A DNA stretch of 64,000 nucleotides from Rhizobiaceae bacterium. Its GTDB lineage: Bacteria > Pseudomonadota > Alphaproteobacteria > Rhizobiales > Rhizobiaceae. Position numbers and translations under genes: made by a program. The stretch covers positions 1,461,001 to 1,525,000 of the forward strand of contig JAILWO010000001.1 in the NCBI GenBank assembly GCA_025698895.1. Direction: 5' to 3'. This document shows, one piece after another, positions 17,385-26,359 of the stretch (within the stretch, counting starts at the first letter, position 1; the number at the start of each line of letters is the position of its first letter). The notes beneath the pieces were generated by a model. That model saw only the letters and a list, made by a program, of their open reading frames with translations. It had not been told where the DNA came from and did not search any database.

Positions 17385-18520
17385 GCGACGCGCTCGCCCT
17401 CGCGCCACACGCTGCGCACCACCGGCACGGCGCCCTCGGCGCGGACCCTGACGAGGTCGGCGCGGCGGCCGGTCGCGATGACGCCCCGATCGTCGAGCCC
17501 CACCGTGCGGGCCGGCGTCGCCGTGACCAGCGCGATCGCCTCGGGCAGCCGGATCGTTTCGACCTCGTCCGACAGGATGAAGGCGGCATGCAGCAGGCTG
17601 AAGGGGATGTAGTCCGACGACAGCACGTCGAGGATGCCGGCCTCGGCGAGATCCTTTGCCGCGATGTTGCCCGAATGCGAGCCGCCGCGCACGATGTTGG
17701 GGGCGCCCATGAGAACGCTCATGCCCGCCTCGTGCGAGGCGCGCGCCGCCTGGATCGAGGTCGGGAACTCGGCCAGTTTCACACCCTCGCCGATCGCCTC
17801 GCCGACATGGTCGAGCGTGGCGTCGTCATGGCTGGCCAGCGTCACGCCCGCCTCGCGGCAATGGCCGGCGATGATGGCGCGGTGCCTGGCCGAATAGCGT
17901 GCCGACTGCTCCTGCCGGTGTTCGACGAAACGGGCGAACTGCTCGTCGGTCAGCCCGCGCTTGGTCTTGTAGTAGAGCGTGTACTGCTCCATCGTCTGGA
18001 ACTGGCGCTGTCCGGGCGCATGGTCCATCAGCGAGGCCAGCCTGACGCGGCCATGGTCGCGGAACCAATCGAACTCCTCGATCACGTTGGGCGCCGAGAC
18101 CTCGCAGCGCAGATGGATGAAATGGTCGGCGCGCAGCCGCTTTTCGCCAAGCGCGGTCTCGATCGCCTCGGCCAGCCGGTGCATCTCGCCCGGCCCGAAG
18201 CCGCCGTCCTCGTCGGACCCCATGCGCAGGCAGTCGAAGACGGTGGTGATGCCCGAGGCGGCGATCTGCGCGTCGTGGGCCTGCACGGCCGCGATCGCGT
18301 TCCAGCGCACCCCCGGACGCGGCGAGTAATGCCCTTCGAGATGGTCGGTGTGCAGTTCCACCAGCCCGGGGATCAGATAGTCGCCGCCGACATCCTCGCC
18401 TTGCGCGGAGACACCCTCGTCGATGGCGGCGATCCGGCCGTCGGCGATCTTCAGCGAGCCTTCGACGATGCGGTCCTCGAGCACGATGCGGGCATTGGTG
18501 AATATCGTTTCGGCGGGCAT
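17381..18520 (-). CDS. phnM: Alpha-D-ribose 1-methylphosphonate 5-triphosphate diphosphatase
   Basis: Amidohydrolase removing pyrophosphate from the triphosphate made by PhnGHIL, giving the PhnJ substrate. It is 379 residues, as usual. The metal-site histidines appear in HTDHLEGHYSPRPGVRW (about 57-73), with further family motifs HDDATLDHV and the GAPNIVRGGSHSGN segment. It is encoded directly after the DUF1045 gene and overlaps phnN. Confidence 0.95.
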   Translation of the reverse strand: MPAETIFTNARIVLEDRIVEGSLKIADGRIAAIDEGVSAQGEDVGGDYLIPGLVELHTDHLEGHYSPRPGVRWNAIAAVQAHDAQIAASGITTVFDCLRMGSDEDGGFGPGEMHRLAEAIETALGEKRLRADHFIHLRCEVSAPNVIEEFDWFRDHGRVRLASLMDHAPGQRQFQTMEQYTLYYKTKRGLTDEQFARFVEHRQEQSARYSARHRAIIAGHCREAGVTLASHDDATLDHVGEAIGEGVKLAEFPTSIQAARASHEAGMSVLMGAPNIVRGGSHSGNIAAKDLAEAGILDVLSSDYIPFSLLHAAFILSDEVETIRLPEAIALVTATPARTVGLDDRGVIATGRRADLVRVRAEGAVPVVRSVWREGERVA

Positions 18521-19231
18521 TCAGGCGGTCTTTCTGTTCAGGGTCTGCCGGCCCAGTCCGGCAATGGCGCGAACGGTGAAGGGCGCGCCGGGCTCCGGCT
18601 CCGTGAACAGCGCAAGCGAGGCGACGCGGAGCGGCTTGTCCAGCACGGAACCGAAATGGCTGTCGATTGCGGCGAAAACGCGTGGCGCCTCCGCCTCCGC
18701 GATCCGTCCCGTCAGGGTCATGTGGAAGCGGAAGGAACCGAAGACGTAGGGATAGCCCCATTGATGCAGGTTCTTCAACTGGTCGGGCGTCAGCCGGTCG
18801 GGGTTCCGGCGCTCGATCTCGGCGTCGGTCATCGGCGCGCGGAACCGTTCGAACGCCGTCACCACCGCGCCGGCGAGACCGTCCAGCGCCTCGGACCGGC
18901 CGGCTGGCACGAGCGCGGTGAAGCCGTCGAGCCGTCTCGGCGTCAGTGGCGGAGCCGTGAACGCGTCCATCCGGGCGCAGAACGCCTCGAACGCCTCGAC
19001 AAGCGTCTCCTCGCTTTCGCCCGCCGCCAGCCGGAACGGCGCCTTGAGCGTCGCATGGAAGCCGTAGCGTCGGGCCGCGGCCGTGTGGAAGGCGACTTCC
19101 GAAGCCGACAGGGGCGGCACGGCGAGCGGCGTGGTGGCCTCGCCGGTGAAGGGGTCGCGGCCGAGCCAGCTGGCGGCCAGCCGCGTCAACGGATCGCGCT
19201 CGGGCGGCGTGAAATAGATCGAGTAACGCAT
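18521..19231 (-). CDS. DUF1045 2H-phosphoesterase-like phosphonate protein
   Basis: 236 residues. Two histidine motifs, HATLKAPF (about 54-61) and HMTLTG (about 173-178), mark the 2H phosphoesterase fold. This family is found with phn genes and is thought to act on a cyclic or ribosyl phosphate intermediate, an alternative to PhnP which is not present in this window. The start at 19231 (MRYSIYF) is at the family N-terminus. It ends next to the phnM start. Confidence 0.82.
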   Translation of the reverse strand: MRYSIYFTPPERDPLTRLAASWLGRDPFTGEATTPLAVPPLSASEVAFHTAAARRYGFHATLKAPFRLAAGESEETLVEAFEAFCARMDAFTAPPLTPRRLDGFTALVPAGRSEALDGLAGAVVTAFERFRAPMTDAEIERRNPDRLTPDQLKNLHQWGYPYVFGSFRFHMTLTGRIAEAEAPRVFAAIDSHFGSVLDKPLRVASLALFTEPEPGAPFTVRAIAGLGRQTLNRKTA

Positions 19232-19333
19232 GATGTCCTCTGAGCCCGTCGCATAGGCGATTTGCGTGACAGTTTCACGAACAAACCGTCGCGGAAACCG
19301 CATGCCGGCTAATTCTTGCGACCGGCGACCAGC

Positions 19334-20695
19334 CTATGGATGGACGATATGAGAGGCCGATTTGCCGATCAGCTTCTGCCTCAGCCAGCCGGAGACCATG
19401 TCCATCACGCTCACCATGACCAGCGTCAGCACGATGTAGTAGGTGACCTCCTCCCAGTCCTTCTGGGTCTGGATCGCCTGGGTCAGCATCAGGCCGATGC
19501 CGCCGCCGACGATCGCACCGATCACCGTGGCCGAGCGGGTGTTGGACTCAAGATAGTAGAGCACCTGGGAAAGCATCACCGGCGAGACCTGCGGCATGAC
19601 GCCGAACCGATGGCGCTGCAGCGTGTTGGCGCCGGTCGAGCGCACGCCGTCGATCTGCTTGTTGTCGACATTCTCCAGCGCTTCCGAGTAGAGCTTGCCG
19701 AAGGTGCCGGTGTCGGTCAGCAACATGGCCAGCGATCCCGTCAGCGGGCCGGGGCCGAAGGCGCGGGCCAGCACGATCGTCCAGATCAGCCCGTCCACGC
19801 CGCGCAGGAAGTCGAAGACACGCCTCACCCCGAAACGCACCGGCAGGCTCGGGGCAAAGTTTCGCGCCGACAGGAAAGCGAGCGGCAGCGCCACGATCGC
19901 AGCGCCCATCGTGCCAAGGAAAGCCATCAGGATCGTTTCGAAGATCGCCCATGCCACGTCCCGGTGTCGCCACATTGGGTTGTTCCAGAAGTCCGACAGC
20001 ATCGCCGACAGGTTGGATTGGCCGGGCCGCACCTCCTCGCCGGACAAGGCGAGGCCGGCCAGTTCGGCCCAGCTGCGGTCGTGAAAGGGGCTGTCCAGCG
20101 TGAAGAAGAACAGTTCCCAGCCGCCGAAATAGCGGAACACTTCCGCACGCGTCTTGGTCACCGACAGGCGGCCGGCGGACGTGGTTACGGTAACCCGCGC
20201 GCTCGAGGCATTGATCCAGCCGGGAAGTTCTTCGCCCGGTGCGTCGACGGTGATCCCGGACCGCGCCGGCACGATCTCGACAAGCCCATAGCCGGGAATG
20301 TCGAAACGCACCGCATCGGGGTCGAAGCGTACGCTATGGCCCTCCTCCAGCGCGACCAGGGTGGAATCGCCCTCGCGCGTCACCCAGGAGGGCCAGGACT
20401 TGTCGGGATAGGTGCCCTTGTTCTCGCCTTCGACGGCGACCGTCACCTTGTTATTGGCGCGCGCGTCGCGCGAGACATGGACCTTATGGCTGTAGGCGTC
20501 GGCGACGAGGATGGCGGCGTTGTCCAGCCGCGCGCGCCCGGCCAGGCCGGCCACGTCGAAGGCGAGGAAGACATAGACCAGATAGGCCAGGATCGCAGCC
20601 GGAACCGCGCAAGCGACCATGCGCCTGCGCCTGAAGGACCGGACGGCGTCCAGCCTCGCGACGCTGATATCGAAGCCTGCATCCGCCACGGCCAT
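19334..20695 (-). CDS. phnE: Phosphonate ABC transporter permease with large external insert
   Basis: Inner-membrane permease of the phosphonate importer. The C-terminal 230 residues are the usual PhnE core, with an EAA-type loop (GANTLQRHRFGVMPQV) and about five membrane spans. Unlike its 289-residue partner it has 453 residues: after the first span (about 27-46) lies some 160 residues rich in beta-type sequence, presumably periplasmic. It starts one base after the other phnE, so the two form a heterodimer pair as in rhizobial phnE1/phnE2. Confidence 0.9.
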   Translation of the reverse strand: MAVADAGFDISVARLDAVRSFRRRRMVACAVPAAILAYLVYVFLAFDVAGLAGRARLDNAAILVADAYSHKVHVSRDARANNKVTVAVEGENKGTYPDKSWPSWVTREGDSTLVALEEGHSVRFDPDAVRFDIPGYGLVEIVPARSGITVDAPGEELPGWINASSARVTVTTSAGRLSVTKTRAEVFRYFGGWELFFFTLDSPFHDRSWAELAGLALSGEEVRPGQSNLSAMLSDFWNNPMWRHRDVAWAIFETILMAFLGTMGAAIVALPLAFLSARNFAPSLPVRFGVRRVFDFLRGVDGLIWTIVLARAFGPGPLTGSLAMLLTDTGTFGKLYSEALENVDNKQIDGVRSTGANTLQRHRFGVMPQVSPVMLSQVLYYLESNTRSATVIGAIVGGGIGLMLTQAIQTQKDWEEVTYYIVLTLVMVSVMDMVSGWLRQKLIGKSASHIVHP

Positions 20696-20696
20696 G

Positions 20697-21566
20697 TCAG
20701 TGTCCCTTCACGAGCCGGTCGCGCCAGCGGCTCGACAACTGGTCGATCGTGACGATGGTCAGAAAGAGCAGGATGAAGATCGCGGCCGCCGCGTCGTAGC
20801 GTCCCGTTCCCCAGGAGATCGCCACGCGCAGCTCCTGGCCGATGCCGCCGGCCCCCACGAAGCCGAGGATCGCCGAGGCGCGGACATTGATCTCGAAGCG
20901 CAGCAGGGCGTAGGACAGCCAGTTCGGCGCTACCTGCGGAATGACGCCGAGCCACATGCGCTGCATCCATGTCGATCCCGTCGAGGCCAGCCCCTCAACA
21001 GGTTTGAGATCGACATTCTCGTTGACCTCGGAGAACAGCTTGCCCAGTGCGCCCGCCGTGTGGATCACGATGGCGATCATCGCCGGCACCGGCCCTCCGC
21101 CGAGCACGAAGATCAGCACCAGCGCGATCACGACCTCGGGTATGGCGCGCATCACGTCCATGACGCGGCGCACGAGGGGAATCGCCCGCGGCCAGCGCGC
21201 CAGTCCGCGCGTCGCCAGCAGCGAAAGCATGACGGCGGCGATGCCGCCGATCAGCGTCGCGACGGCGGCGATGTTCAGGGTCTCGACAAGCGCCGGGAAA
21301 TAGCGGGCCAGATTGCCGGGCAGGGAGGGCGCCTTTTCGATCGCCTCCGAGACCAGTTCGGCGGGAAAGTCGAACAGCTTCGGCAGGCCTTGGAGAAAGC
21401 CGCCGGCGTTGCGGTCGTTGGCAAGGTTGAAGCCTGCCGCCAGGAAAGCCACGAAGAGCGCCAGCATGGCCGCCGAATAGATGCGCCGGCGGCGCACCAG
21501 CGCCATGTATTCGGTCTTCATGTCCTGGGATGCGGCCGGTCCGGCCATGGCGAGGTCGGCCATCAT
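20697..21566 (-). CDS. phnE: Phosphonate ABC transporter permease
   Basis: Inner-membrane permease, 289 residues, about six spans, with an EAA-type loop ASTGSTWMQRMWLGVIPQV near residue 190. Standard length for PhnE. An AAGGATAG site precedes the ATG at 21566. It follows phnD after a hairpin, and precedes the longer phnE by one base. Confidence 0.93.
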   Translation of the reverse strand: MMADLAMAGPAASQDMKTEYMALVRRRRIYSAAMLALFVAFLAAGFNLANDRNAGGFLQGLPKLFDFPAELVSEAIEKAPSLPGNLARYFPALVETLNIAAVATLIGGIAAVMLSLLATRGLARWPRAIPLVRRVMDVMRAIPEVVIALVLIFVLGGGPVPAMIAIVIHTAGALGKLFSEVNENVDLKPVEGLASTGSTWMQRMWLGVIPQVAPNWLSYALLRFEINVRASAILGFVGAGGIGQELRVAISWGTGRYDAAAAIFILLFLTIVTIDQLSSRWRDRLVKGH

Positions 21567-21580
21567 CTATCCTTGCGCGA

Positions 21581-21609
21581 CAAAACGGGCGGGCCGTGCG
21601 GCCCGCCCG
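21581..21609 (-). terminator. Intercistronic hairpin between phnD and phnE
   Basis: On the minus strand a perfect 10-bp stem CGGGCGGGCC/GGCCCGCCCG with a four-base loop is followed by TTTTG. Placed 15 bases after the phnD stop and 20 before phnE, it likely acts as a partial terminator or 3'-stabiliser that raises receptor over permease levels. Confidence 0.7.
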
Positions 21610-21624
21610 GCATGGATGAGAAGA

Positions 21625-22545
21625 TCAGTTCGTGCCGGTCTGCGCTTTGCGCAGGTCGATCATCGTCTGATAGGCGTCATGGGTGATCGGCTTGAAACCG
21701 GCCGTGTCACCAGCCGCGATGTTGTAGGCGCACTGGGCGTCCTTCTCGTGCATGCCGCCGACCAGCTCGATCATCTTTTCCTTGACGTCCGCTGGAAGCG
21801 CCTTGCGTAGCACGATCGGACCTTCCGGGATCGGCTTCGAGCGCCAGATCTCGACCAGATCGTTCATGTCCACGAGGCCGGCATCGACCGCCTTGCGCAG
21901 CGCGCCGGAATTGTAGCCGTCTTCCCATTCGCCCTGGCCGTCGGCCCAGGTGACGCCGGCATCCACGTCGCCATTCTTCACTGCCACGATCGTCTGCTCA
22001 TGGCCGCCGGTGAAGACGACCTCCCCGAAATAGTCGCCATTCTCCATCGAGGCGCCCGTTTCCTGCGGGATCTCGACCGAGGGGATCAGATAGCCGGACG
22101 TCGAGTTCGGATCGCCGAAACCGAATTTCTTGTCCTTCATGTCGGCCAGCGAGGCGATCCCGGCGTCCTTCCGGGCAAAGCCGATCGAATGATAGGAGAA
22201 AGAACCGTCGAGATTGGTCTTGACCAGCACGGGCTCGACCGCTTCCGGATCGGTGAGATAGGCCTTGGCGTAGCCCGAGGCGCCGAGCCACGCCATATCG
22301 AGCGAACCGCCGAGCAGGCCCTGGATGACGCCGTCATAATCGGCCGGCGTGAACAGCTTGACGTCGACGCCCAGCGTCTCGGCGGTGTAGGTCTTGAGGC
22401 ATTCGTGCGAGGTCAGGCGGTCCTGAGCGTTTTCGCCGCCGAGGATGCCGATGCGGAACTCGGTGATCTCCTGGGCGAAGGCGGGGGCGATCGCCGTGAC
22501 CGTGAGCGCGGCCGAGGCGAGGAGGGCGGTGGCGAGTTTCTTCAT
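21625..22545 (-). CDS. phnD: Phosphonate ABC transporter substrate-binding protein
   Basis: Periplasmic phosphonate receptor, 306 residues. The signal peptide spans 1-24 (ending PAFA), followed by the PhnD start FRIGILGGENAQDRL. An AAGGAGACGA ribosome site is ideally spaced. It is second in the phnC-led operon. Ligand range cannot be read from the sequence. Confidence 0.95.
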   Translation of the reverse strand: MKKLATALLASAALTVTAIAPAFAQEITEFRIGILGGENAQDRLTSHECLKTYTAETLGVDVKLFTPADYDGVIQGLLGGSLDMAWLGASGYAKAYLTDPEAVEPVLVKTNLDGSFSYHSIGFARKDAGIASLADMKDKKFGFGDPNSTSGYLIPSVEIPQETGASMENGDYFGEVVFTGGHEQTIVAVKNGDVDAGVTWADGQGEWEDGYNSGALRKAVDAGLVDMNDLVEIWRSKPIPEGPIVLRKALPADVKEKMIELVGGMHEKDAQCAYNIAAGDTAGFKPITHDAYQTMIDLRKAQTGTN

Positions 22546-22565
22546 CGTGTCGTCTCCTTGATGAG

Positions 22566-22584
22566 GCCCGGATTCCGTCCGGGC
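22566..22584 (-). other. Small hairpin between phnC and phnD
   Basis: Seven-base arms GCCCGGA/TCCGGGC with a five-base loop directly upstream of the phnD ribosome site. It lacks a U-run, so it may tune processing or translation of phnD rather than terminate. Confidence 0.4.
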
Positions 22585-22603
22585 GCCGGAAGTCGGATCG
22601 GGT

Positions 22604-23434
22604 TCAGAGCGCGTAGGCGGGTTGCCGCGACGTCCGCGCCAGGGCGGGTACCGGCTCCAGTGTCTCGATGGAGGTCGAGGTGGAGGATTCGGAGAAGCTC
22701 TCGCCGGCGCCGTAGATCTCGCGCGCGGCCGCGGTCGTGAGCTCGTCCGGCCGGCCGTCGAAAACCACGCGGCCGTCCCGCATGCCGATGACGCGGTCGC
22801 AATAGCGCCGCGCCGTGTCGAGCGTGTGCAGATTGGTGACGATCATGCGGCCATCCTCGTCATGGATGCGCCTGAGCGTGTCCATCACCACCTGCGCGTT
22901 CATCGGATCGAGCGAGGCGATCGGTTCGTCGGCGAGGATGATCTCGGGGTCCTGCATCAGGGCGCGCGCGATCGCCACGCGCTGCTGCTGGCCGCCCGAC
23001 AGCGCCTCGACGCGCTTGGGCGCGTGGTCGGCGATCCCCAGCCGGTCGAGAATGTCGATGGCCCGGTGGATGTCTTCGGTCGGAAACAGGCTGAACATGG
23101 TCGCCAGCGTCGAACGGCGGTTCAATGTGCCATGCAGCACGTTCGACACCACGTCGAGGCGCGGCACGAGATTGAACTGCTGGAAGATCATCGCGCAGTC
23201 CCGCTGCCAGGCGCGCAACTCCTTTCCGCCGAGCGCCGAGACCTCGCGATCGCCGAAGCGGATCGCGCCGTCGGAGGGATCGACCAGCCGGTTGATCATC
23301 CTGAGCAATGTCGATTTGCCGGCGCCCGAGCGGCCGATAATGCCAACCATCTGGCCTTTCGGGATCCGGATCGTCACGTCGTGGACCGCGACGTTGCGGC
23401 CGAAGCGGCGCGTGACGCGCTCGATCTGGAGCAT
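22604..23434 (-). CDS. phnC: Phosphonate ABC transporter ATP-binding protein
   Basis: ATPase of the phosphonate importer, 276 residues. Walker [10 protein letters not shown] (about 34-42), signature [14 protein letters not shown] (about 145-158) and Walker B ILADEP are intact. It is first gene of the operon that continues to phnN. Four Pho-box-like repeats lie 63-101 bases upstream of the ATG. Confidence 0.95.
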   Translation of the reverse strand: MLQIERVTRRFGRNVAVHDVTIRIPKGQMVGIIGRSGAGKSTLLRMINRLVDPSDGAIRFGDREVSALGGKELRAWQRDCAMIFQQFNLVPRLDVVSNVLHGTLNRRSTLATMFSLFPTEDIHRAIDILDRLGIADHAPKRVEALSGGQQQRVAIARALMQDPEIILADEPIASLDPMNAQVVMDTLRRIHDEDGRMIVTNLHTLDTARRYCDRVIGMRDGRVVFDGRPDELTTAAAREIYGAGESFSESSTSTSIETLEPVPALARTSRQPAYAL

Positions 23435-23496
23435 GACGTCTTCCCTGTTCCTGCGCGCTGTTCCTCGCGTCTGCGCAGACCGGCTACCGGACGGGC

Positions 23497-23535
23497 ATGA
23501 AGTTGCGATGTCGGTTGGATGACGCTTCGATGACG
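23497..23535 (-). promoter_or_regulatory. Pho box array upstream of phnC
   Basis: Reading towards phnC there are four six-base units, CGTCAT, CGTCAT, CGACAT and CTTCAT, spaced by exactly 11 bases. This matches the periodicity and half-site (CTGTCAT) of PhoB boxes. It predicts activation of the importer/phnMN operon in phosphate starvation. Confidence 0.72.
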
Positions 23536-23620
23536 ATCAACAGGGTGCCGGCGCGGCTTGCCACGGCCGTGATGCGCTCCATCTGTGAACTATGTCCCAT
23601 CGATAGCGGAGTCCCGTTCA

Positions 23621-23884
23621 ATGAAGCCGACCATTCTCGCCGCGGCCGGCGTCATGGCCCTGACCCTCCCCGCTTTCGCGGACCGCGATCCGACGCCGGA
23701 GGAACGCGCGGCGATCGAGGCAGTGTTGGCCGAACAAGGCTTCACGCAGTGGGGTTCGATCGAACTCGAAGACGACGAGTCGAGATGGGAGGTCGACGAC
23801 GCGATCGCGCCCGACGGGAAGGAGTACGATCTGGAACTCGACCCCGGAACCTACGAGATCATCAAGCGCGATCCCGAGGACTGA
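23621..23884 (+). CDS. Small secreted PepSY-like protein
   Basis: 87 residues: a signal peptide of about 20 (ending LPAFA), then a single acidic PepSY-type domain ([14 protein letters not shown], then [16 protein letters not shown]). It is divergent to phnC and overlaps the 3' end of the hexapeptide transferase gene by 23 bases. A GCGGAGTCCC site lies upstream of the ATG. Related small proteins are often periplasmic; whether it relates to phosphonate use is unknown. Confidence 0.72.
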   Translation: MKPTILAAAGVMALTLPAFADRDPTPEERAAIEAVLAEQGFTQWGSIELEDDESRWEVDDAIAPDGKEYDLELDPGTYEIIKRDPED

Positions 23885-24539
23885 CCCTCGCAGAGACCGT
23901 TGAGCAGGATCGTCGTTCGAGGAAGGCCTCCGCCGACAGCGAACGGAAATCGTCCAGCGCGGCACGCAGCCTGGAGTGGTCCCAGTCCCACCAGGCAAGC
24001 GCCTGAAAGCGCTCCGCTGTCCTGCGGTCGAAACGCTCGCGGATCGGCCTTGCCGGCACGCCGCCGGCGATCGTGTAGGGCCCGACATCCTTCGTCACTA
24101 CGGCACCGGCACCGATCACCGCGCCGTCGCCCACTGTTACCCCCGGCAGTATGGTCGAGCCGTGGCCCAGCCACGTGTCGTGACCGATCCTCACGCGCCT
24201 TGCCCGGCGTGCGGCGAAGAAGCCGTCCTCATGGGCGGCGTCGTCCCAATAGTCGCCGGCCCGGTAGGCGAAATGATGCAGCGTCGCCCGCTCGACGGGG
24301 TGGTTGGTCGCGTTAAGGCGCACATGGGCGGCGATGTTGGAGAATTTCCCGATGGTGGCGCAGAACACCATGCAGTGCTGCGTCAGATAGGAGTAGTCGC
24401 CGATCTCGGCCTCCTTGATATCGCAGAATGCGCCGACCTCGGTAAAGCGGCCGAAACTGGTATACACCACCGTGGCCGTCTCGTGGATGGAGGGCATGTC
24501 CCGGGAGAGTGCTGCCGGTGTTTCGTTGAACTTCGCCAT
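23862..24539 (-). CDS. Left-handed beta-helix (hexapeptide) transferase of the phn operon
   Basis: 225 residues with hexapeptide repeats around 44-68 and 120-165 ([20 protein letters not shown]), closely resembling the acetyltransferase-type proteins known in C-P lyase operons (the phn_thr-fam group). It may acetylate aminophosphonates, as PhnO does, but that is inference. The ATG overlaps the phnL stop (TGATG); a GTG three bases earlier is possible. It is the last gene of the phnG-led operon. Confidence 0.85.
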   Translation of the reverse strand: MAKFNETPAALSRDMPSIHETATVVYTSFGRFTEVGAFCDIKEAEIGDYSYLTQHCMVFCATIGKFSNIAAHVRLNATNHPVERATLHHFAYRAGDYWDDAAHEDGFFAARRARRVRIGHDTWLGHGSTILPGVTVGDGAVIGAGAVVTKDVGPYTIAGGVPARPIRERFDRRTAERFQALAWWDWDHSRLRAALDDFRSLSAEAFLERRSCSTVSARVSPRDRA

Positions 24540-25252
24540 CACGCCGCCGCCTTTCCGGGCGCGAAGGCGGTGACGTCGATGATCGTATCGGCCACCGCCT
24601 CGCGCACGTCCTGGTCGTGGAAGATGCCCAGCAAGGCGACGCCGGCCTCCTTCTTCCCGGAGATCATGTCGATCACCACCTGGCGATTGGCGGCGTCCAG
24701 CGAGGCGGTCGGCTCATCGAGGAGCAGCACCGGATGGTCGGTGATGAAGCCGCGGGCGATGTTGACGCGCTGCTGCTCGCCGCCCGAAAAAGTCGCCGGC
24801 GGCAGCTGCCACAGACGCTCGGGCAGGTTCAGCCGAGCCAGCATTTCGGCCGCTCGGTCACGCGCGGCCAGCCTGTCCTGGCCGCGCGCCGTCAGCGGCT
24901 CGGCCACCACATCGAGCGCCGCCACGCGCGGAACGGTACGCAGGAACTGGCTGACATAACCGATCGTGTCGCGGCGCACGGCCATCACGGCTCGCGGTGA
25001 GGCGGTGGCCAGATCGACGAGCCGCCCGTCATGCTCGACGATGATCTGCCCTTCATCGACGGCGTAGTTGCCGTAGAGCATCTTGAGGATGGAGCTCTTG
25101 CCCACGCCGGAAGGCCCGCCCAGCACCGCGCATTCACCGGCCGTCAGCGCGAAGGACACGCCCTCGACGACCGCCAGCCTGACCCCGCCACGCAGATGCA
25201 TGGTGAAGGATTTCGACACGTTCGAGACGACGAGGGGAGTGGCCATCATCAC
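24539..25252 (-). CDS. phnL: C-P lyase complex subunit PhnL (ABC-type)
   Basis: 237-residue ABC-fold protein needed, with PhnG, PhnH and PhnI, for coupling phosphonate to the ribose of ATP. Walker [10 protein letters not shown] (about 43-51), signature [14 protein letters not shown] (about 153-166) and Walker B LLLDEP are present. It starts within the phnK stop codon region and ends within the transferase start. It is not a transporter ATPase despite the fold. Confidence 0.94.
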   Translation of the reverse strand: MMMATPLVVSNVSKSFTMHLRGGVRLAVVEGVSFALTAGECAVLGGPSGVGKSSILKMLYGNYAVDEGQIIVEHDGRLVDLATASPRAVMAVRRDTIGYVSQFLRTVPRVAALDVVAEPLTARGQDRLAARDRAAEMLARLNLPERLWQLPPATFSGGEQQRVNIARGFITDHPVLLLDEPTASLDAANRQVVIDMISGKKEAGVALLGIFHDQDVREAVADTIIDVTAFAPGKAAA

Positions 25253-26025
25253 ACCTGCAGTATCGAGGACACGAGCAATTGCGTGTAGGGCGCGCGCGGA
25301 TCATCGAGAACGCGGTCGGTGAGCCCCGTCTCGATAACGCGGCCGTCCTTCATCACCATCATGCGCTGTGACAGAAGCCGTGCTACGGCGAGGTCGTGCG
25401 TCACTACGATCGCCGCCAGGCCAAGGTCCGCGACCAGCCCGCGCAGAAGATCGAGCAGCCGCGCCTGCACCGAGACGTCAAGTCCGCCTGTCGGCTCGTC
25501 CATGAACACGAGCCTCGGCCCGGTGACGAGGTTGCGCGCGATCTGGAGGCGCTGACGCATTCCACCCGAGAACGCGCGGGGTTCATCGTCAACCCGGTCC
25601 TCCGCGATCTCGACACGGCCAAGCCAGTCGGTGGCGGCGGCGCGGATATTGCCGTAGTGCCGGTCGCCGATCGCCATGAGACGTTCGCCGACATTGGCGC
25701 CGGCCGAAACTGTCATTCTGAGCCCGTCGGCCGGATTCTGGTGCACGAAGCCCCAGTCCGTGCGCATCAGCAAGCGGCGCTCAGCCTCGCTCATCCGGTA
25801 GAGGTCGCGCCACGAGCCGTCGCGCATGCGGTAGTCGACCGAGCCGGCGGAGGGCATCAGTCGCGTAGACAGGCAATTCAGAAGCGTGGTCTTGCCCGAG
25901 CCGGATTCACCGACCACGGCCAGCACCTCGCCCGGCCACAGATCGAAGGAAACATCGGCGCAGCCGACTCGCTGACCGTAGGATTTACTGACGGAAGAAA
26001 CGCGGAGGAGGGGGTCGTCACTCAT
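25249..26025 (-). CDS. phnK: C-P lyase complex subunit PhnK (ABC-type)
   Basis: 258-residue ABC-fold protein that docks on the PhnGHIJ core. Walker A GESGSGKTT (about 37-45), signature FSGGMRQRLQIARN and Walker B LVFMDEP are intact. The ATG at 26025 lies eight bases inside the NIPSNAP gene. The family similarity starts at MSDDPLLRV. Confidence 0.94.
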   Translation of the reverse strand: MSDDPLLRVSSVSKSYGQRVGCADVSFDLWPGEVLAVVGESGSGKTTLLNCLSTRLMPSAGSVDYRMRDGSWRDLYRMSEAERRLLMRTDWGFVHQNPADGLRMTVSAGANVGERLMAIGDRHYGNIRAAATDWLGRVEIAEDRVDDEPRAFSGGMRQRLQIARNLVTGPRLVFMDEPTGGLDVSVQARLLDLLRGLVADLGLAAIVVTHDLAVARLLSQRMMVMKDGRVIETGLTDRVLDDPRAPYTQLLVSSILQV

Positions 26026-26359
26026 CACGTGGCTCCAGCGTCTTCGAGTAGGGCACGGGATGAAGCACCCGGCTTTCGATTTCGCCGACCATCCGGCCGT
26101 GCTCAGCAGCAGTGAGGCGCTTGATCTCCGCCCATTCCGCATCCGCCATGAAGGCATTCCAGGCGCGGCCCATTTCCGCCTCACTTGCCCAGGAGAGCAG
26201 ATATACGAAGGCGAGTTTGTCGGGCGAGCAGCTTTCCCACATGGCGAGGATACGGAACCCGTAGCGCGCCATGATGCGCGCTGCATGGTCGCGAAACCGA
26301 TCATGGAAGGCCTGGGCGATATCGGGAAATATCTCGTAGATGCGGAGCTGGTTGATCAT
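26018..26359 (-). CDS. NIPSNAP-family protein inside the C-P lyase operon
   Basis: 113 residues, one ferredoxin-like alpha/beta NIPSNAP domain (YEIFPDIAQAFHDRF, FAYLLSW-type strand). It overlaps the phnJ end by four bases and the phnK start by eight, so it is co-translated with the core complex. E. coli has no gene here. NIPSNAP proteins are dimers of unclear enzymatic role; an accessory, monooxygenase-like or protective function at the PhnJ/PhnK stage is only a suggestion. Confidence 0.83.
   Translation of the reverse strand: MINQLRIYEIFPDIAQAFHDRFRDHAARIMARYGFRILAMWESCSPDKLAFVYLLSWASEAEMGRAWNAFMADAEWAEIKRLTAAEHGRMVGEIESRVLHPVPYSKTLEPRDE

Noticed and set aside
17588-20752. Long plus-strand frames opposite phnM, DUF1045 and phnE
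   Set aside because: Complete overlap with well-supported phn genes, low-complexity Arg/His/Gly composition, no ribosome sites.
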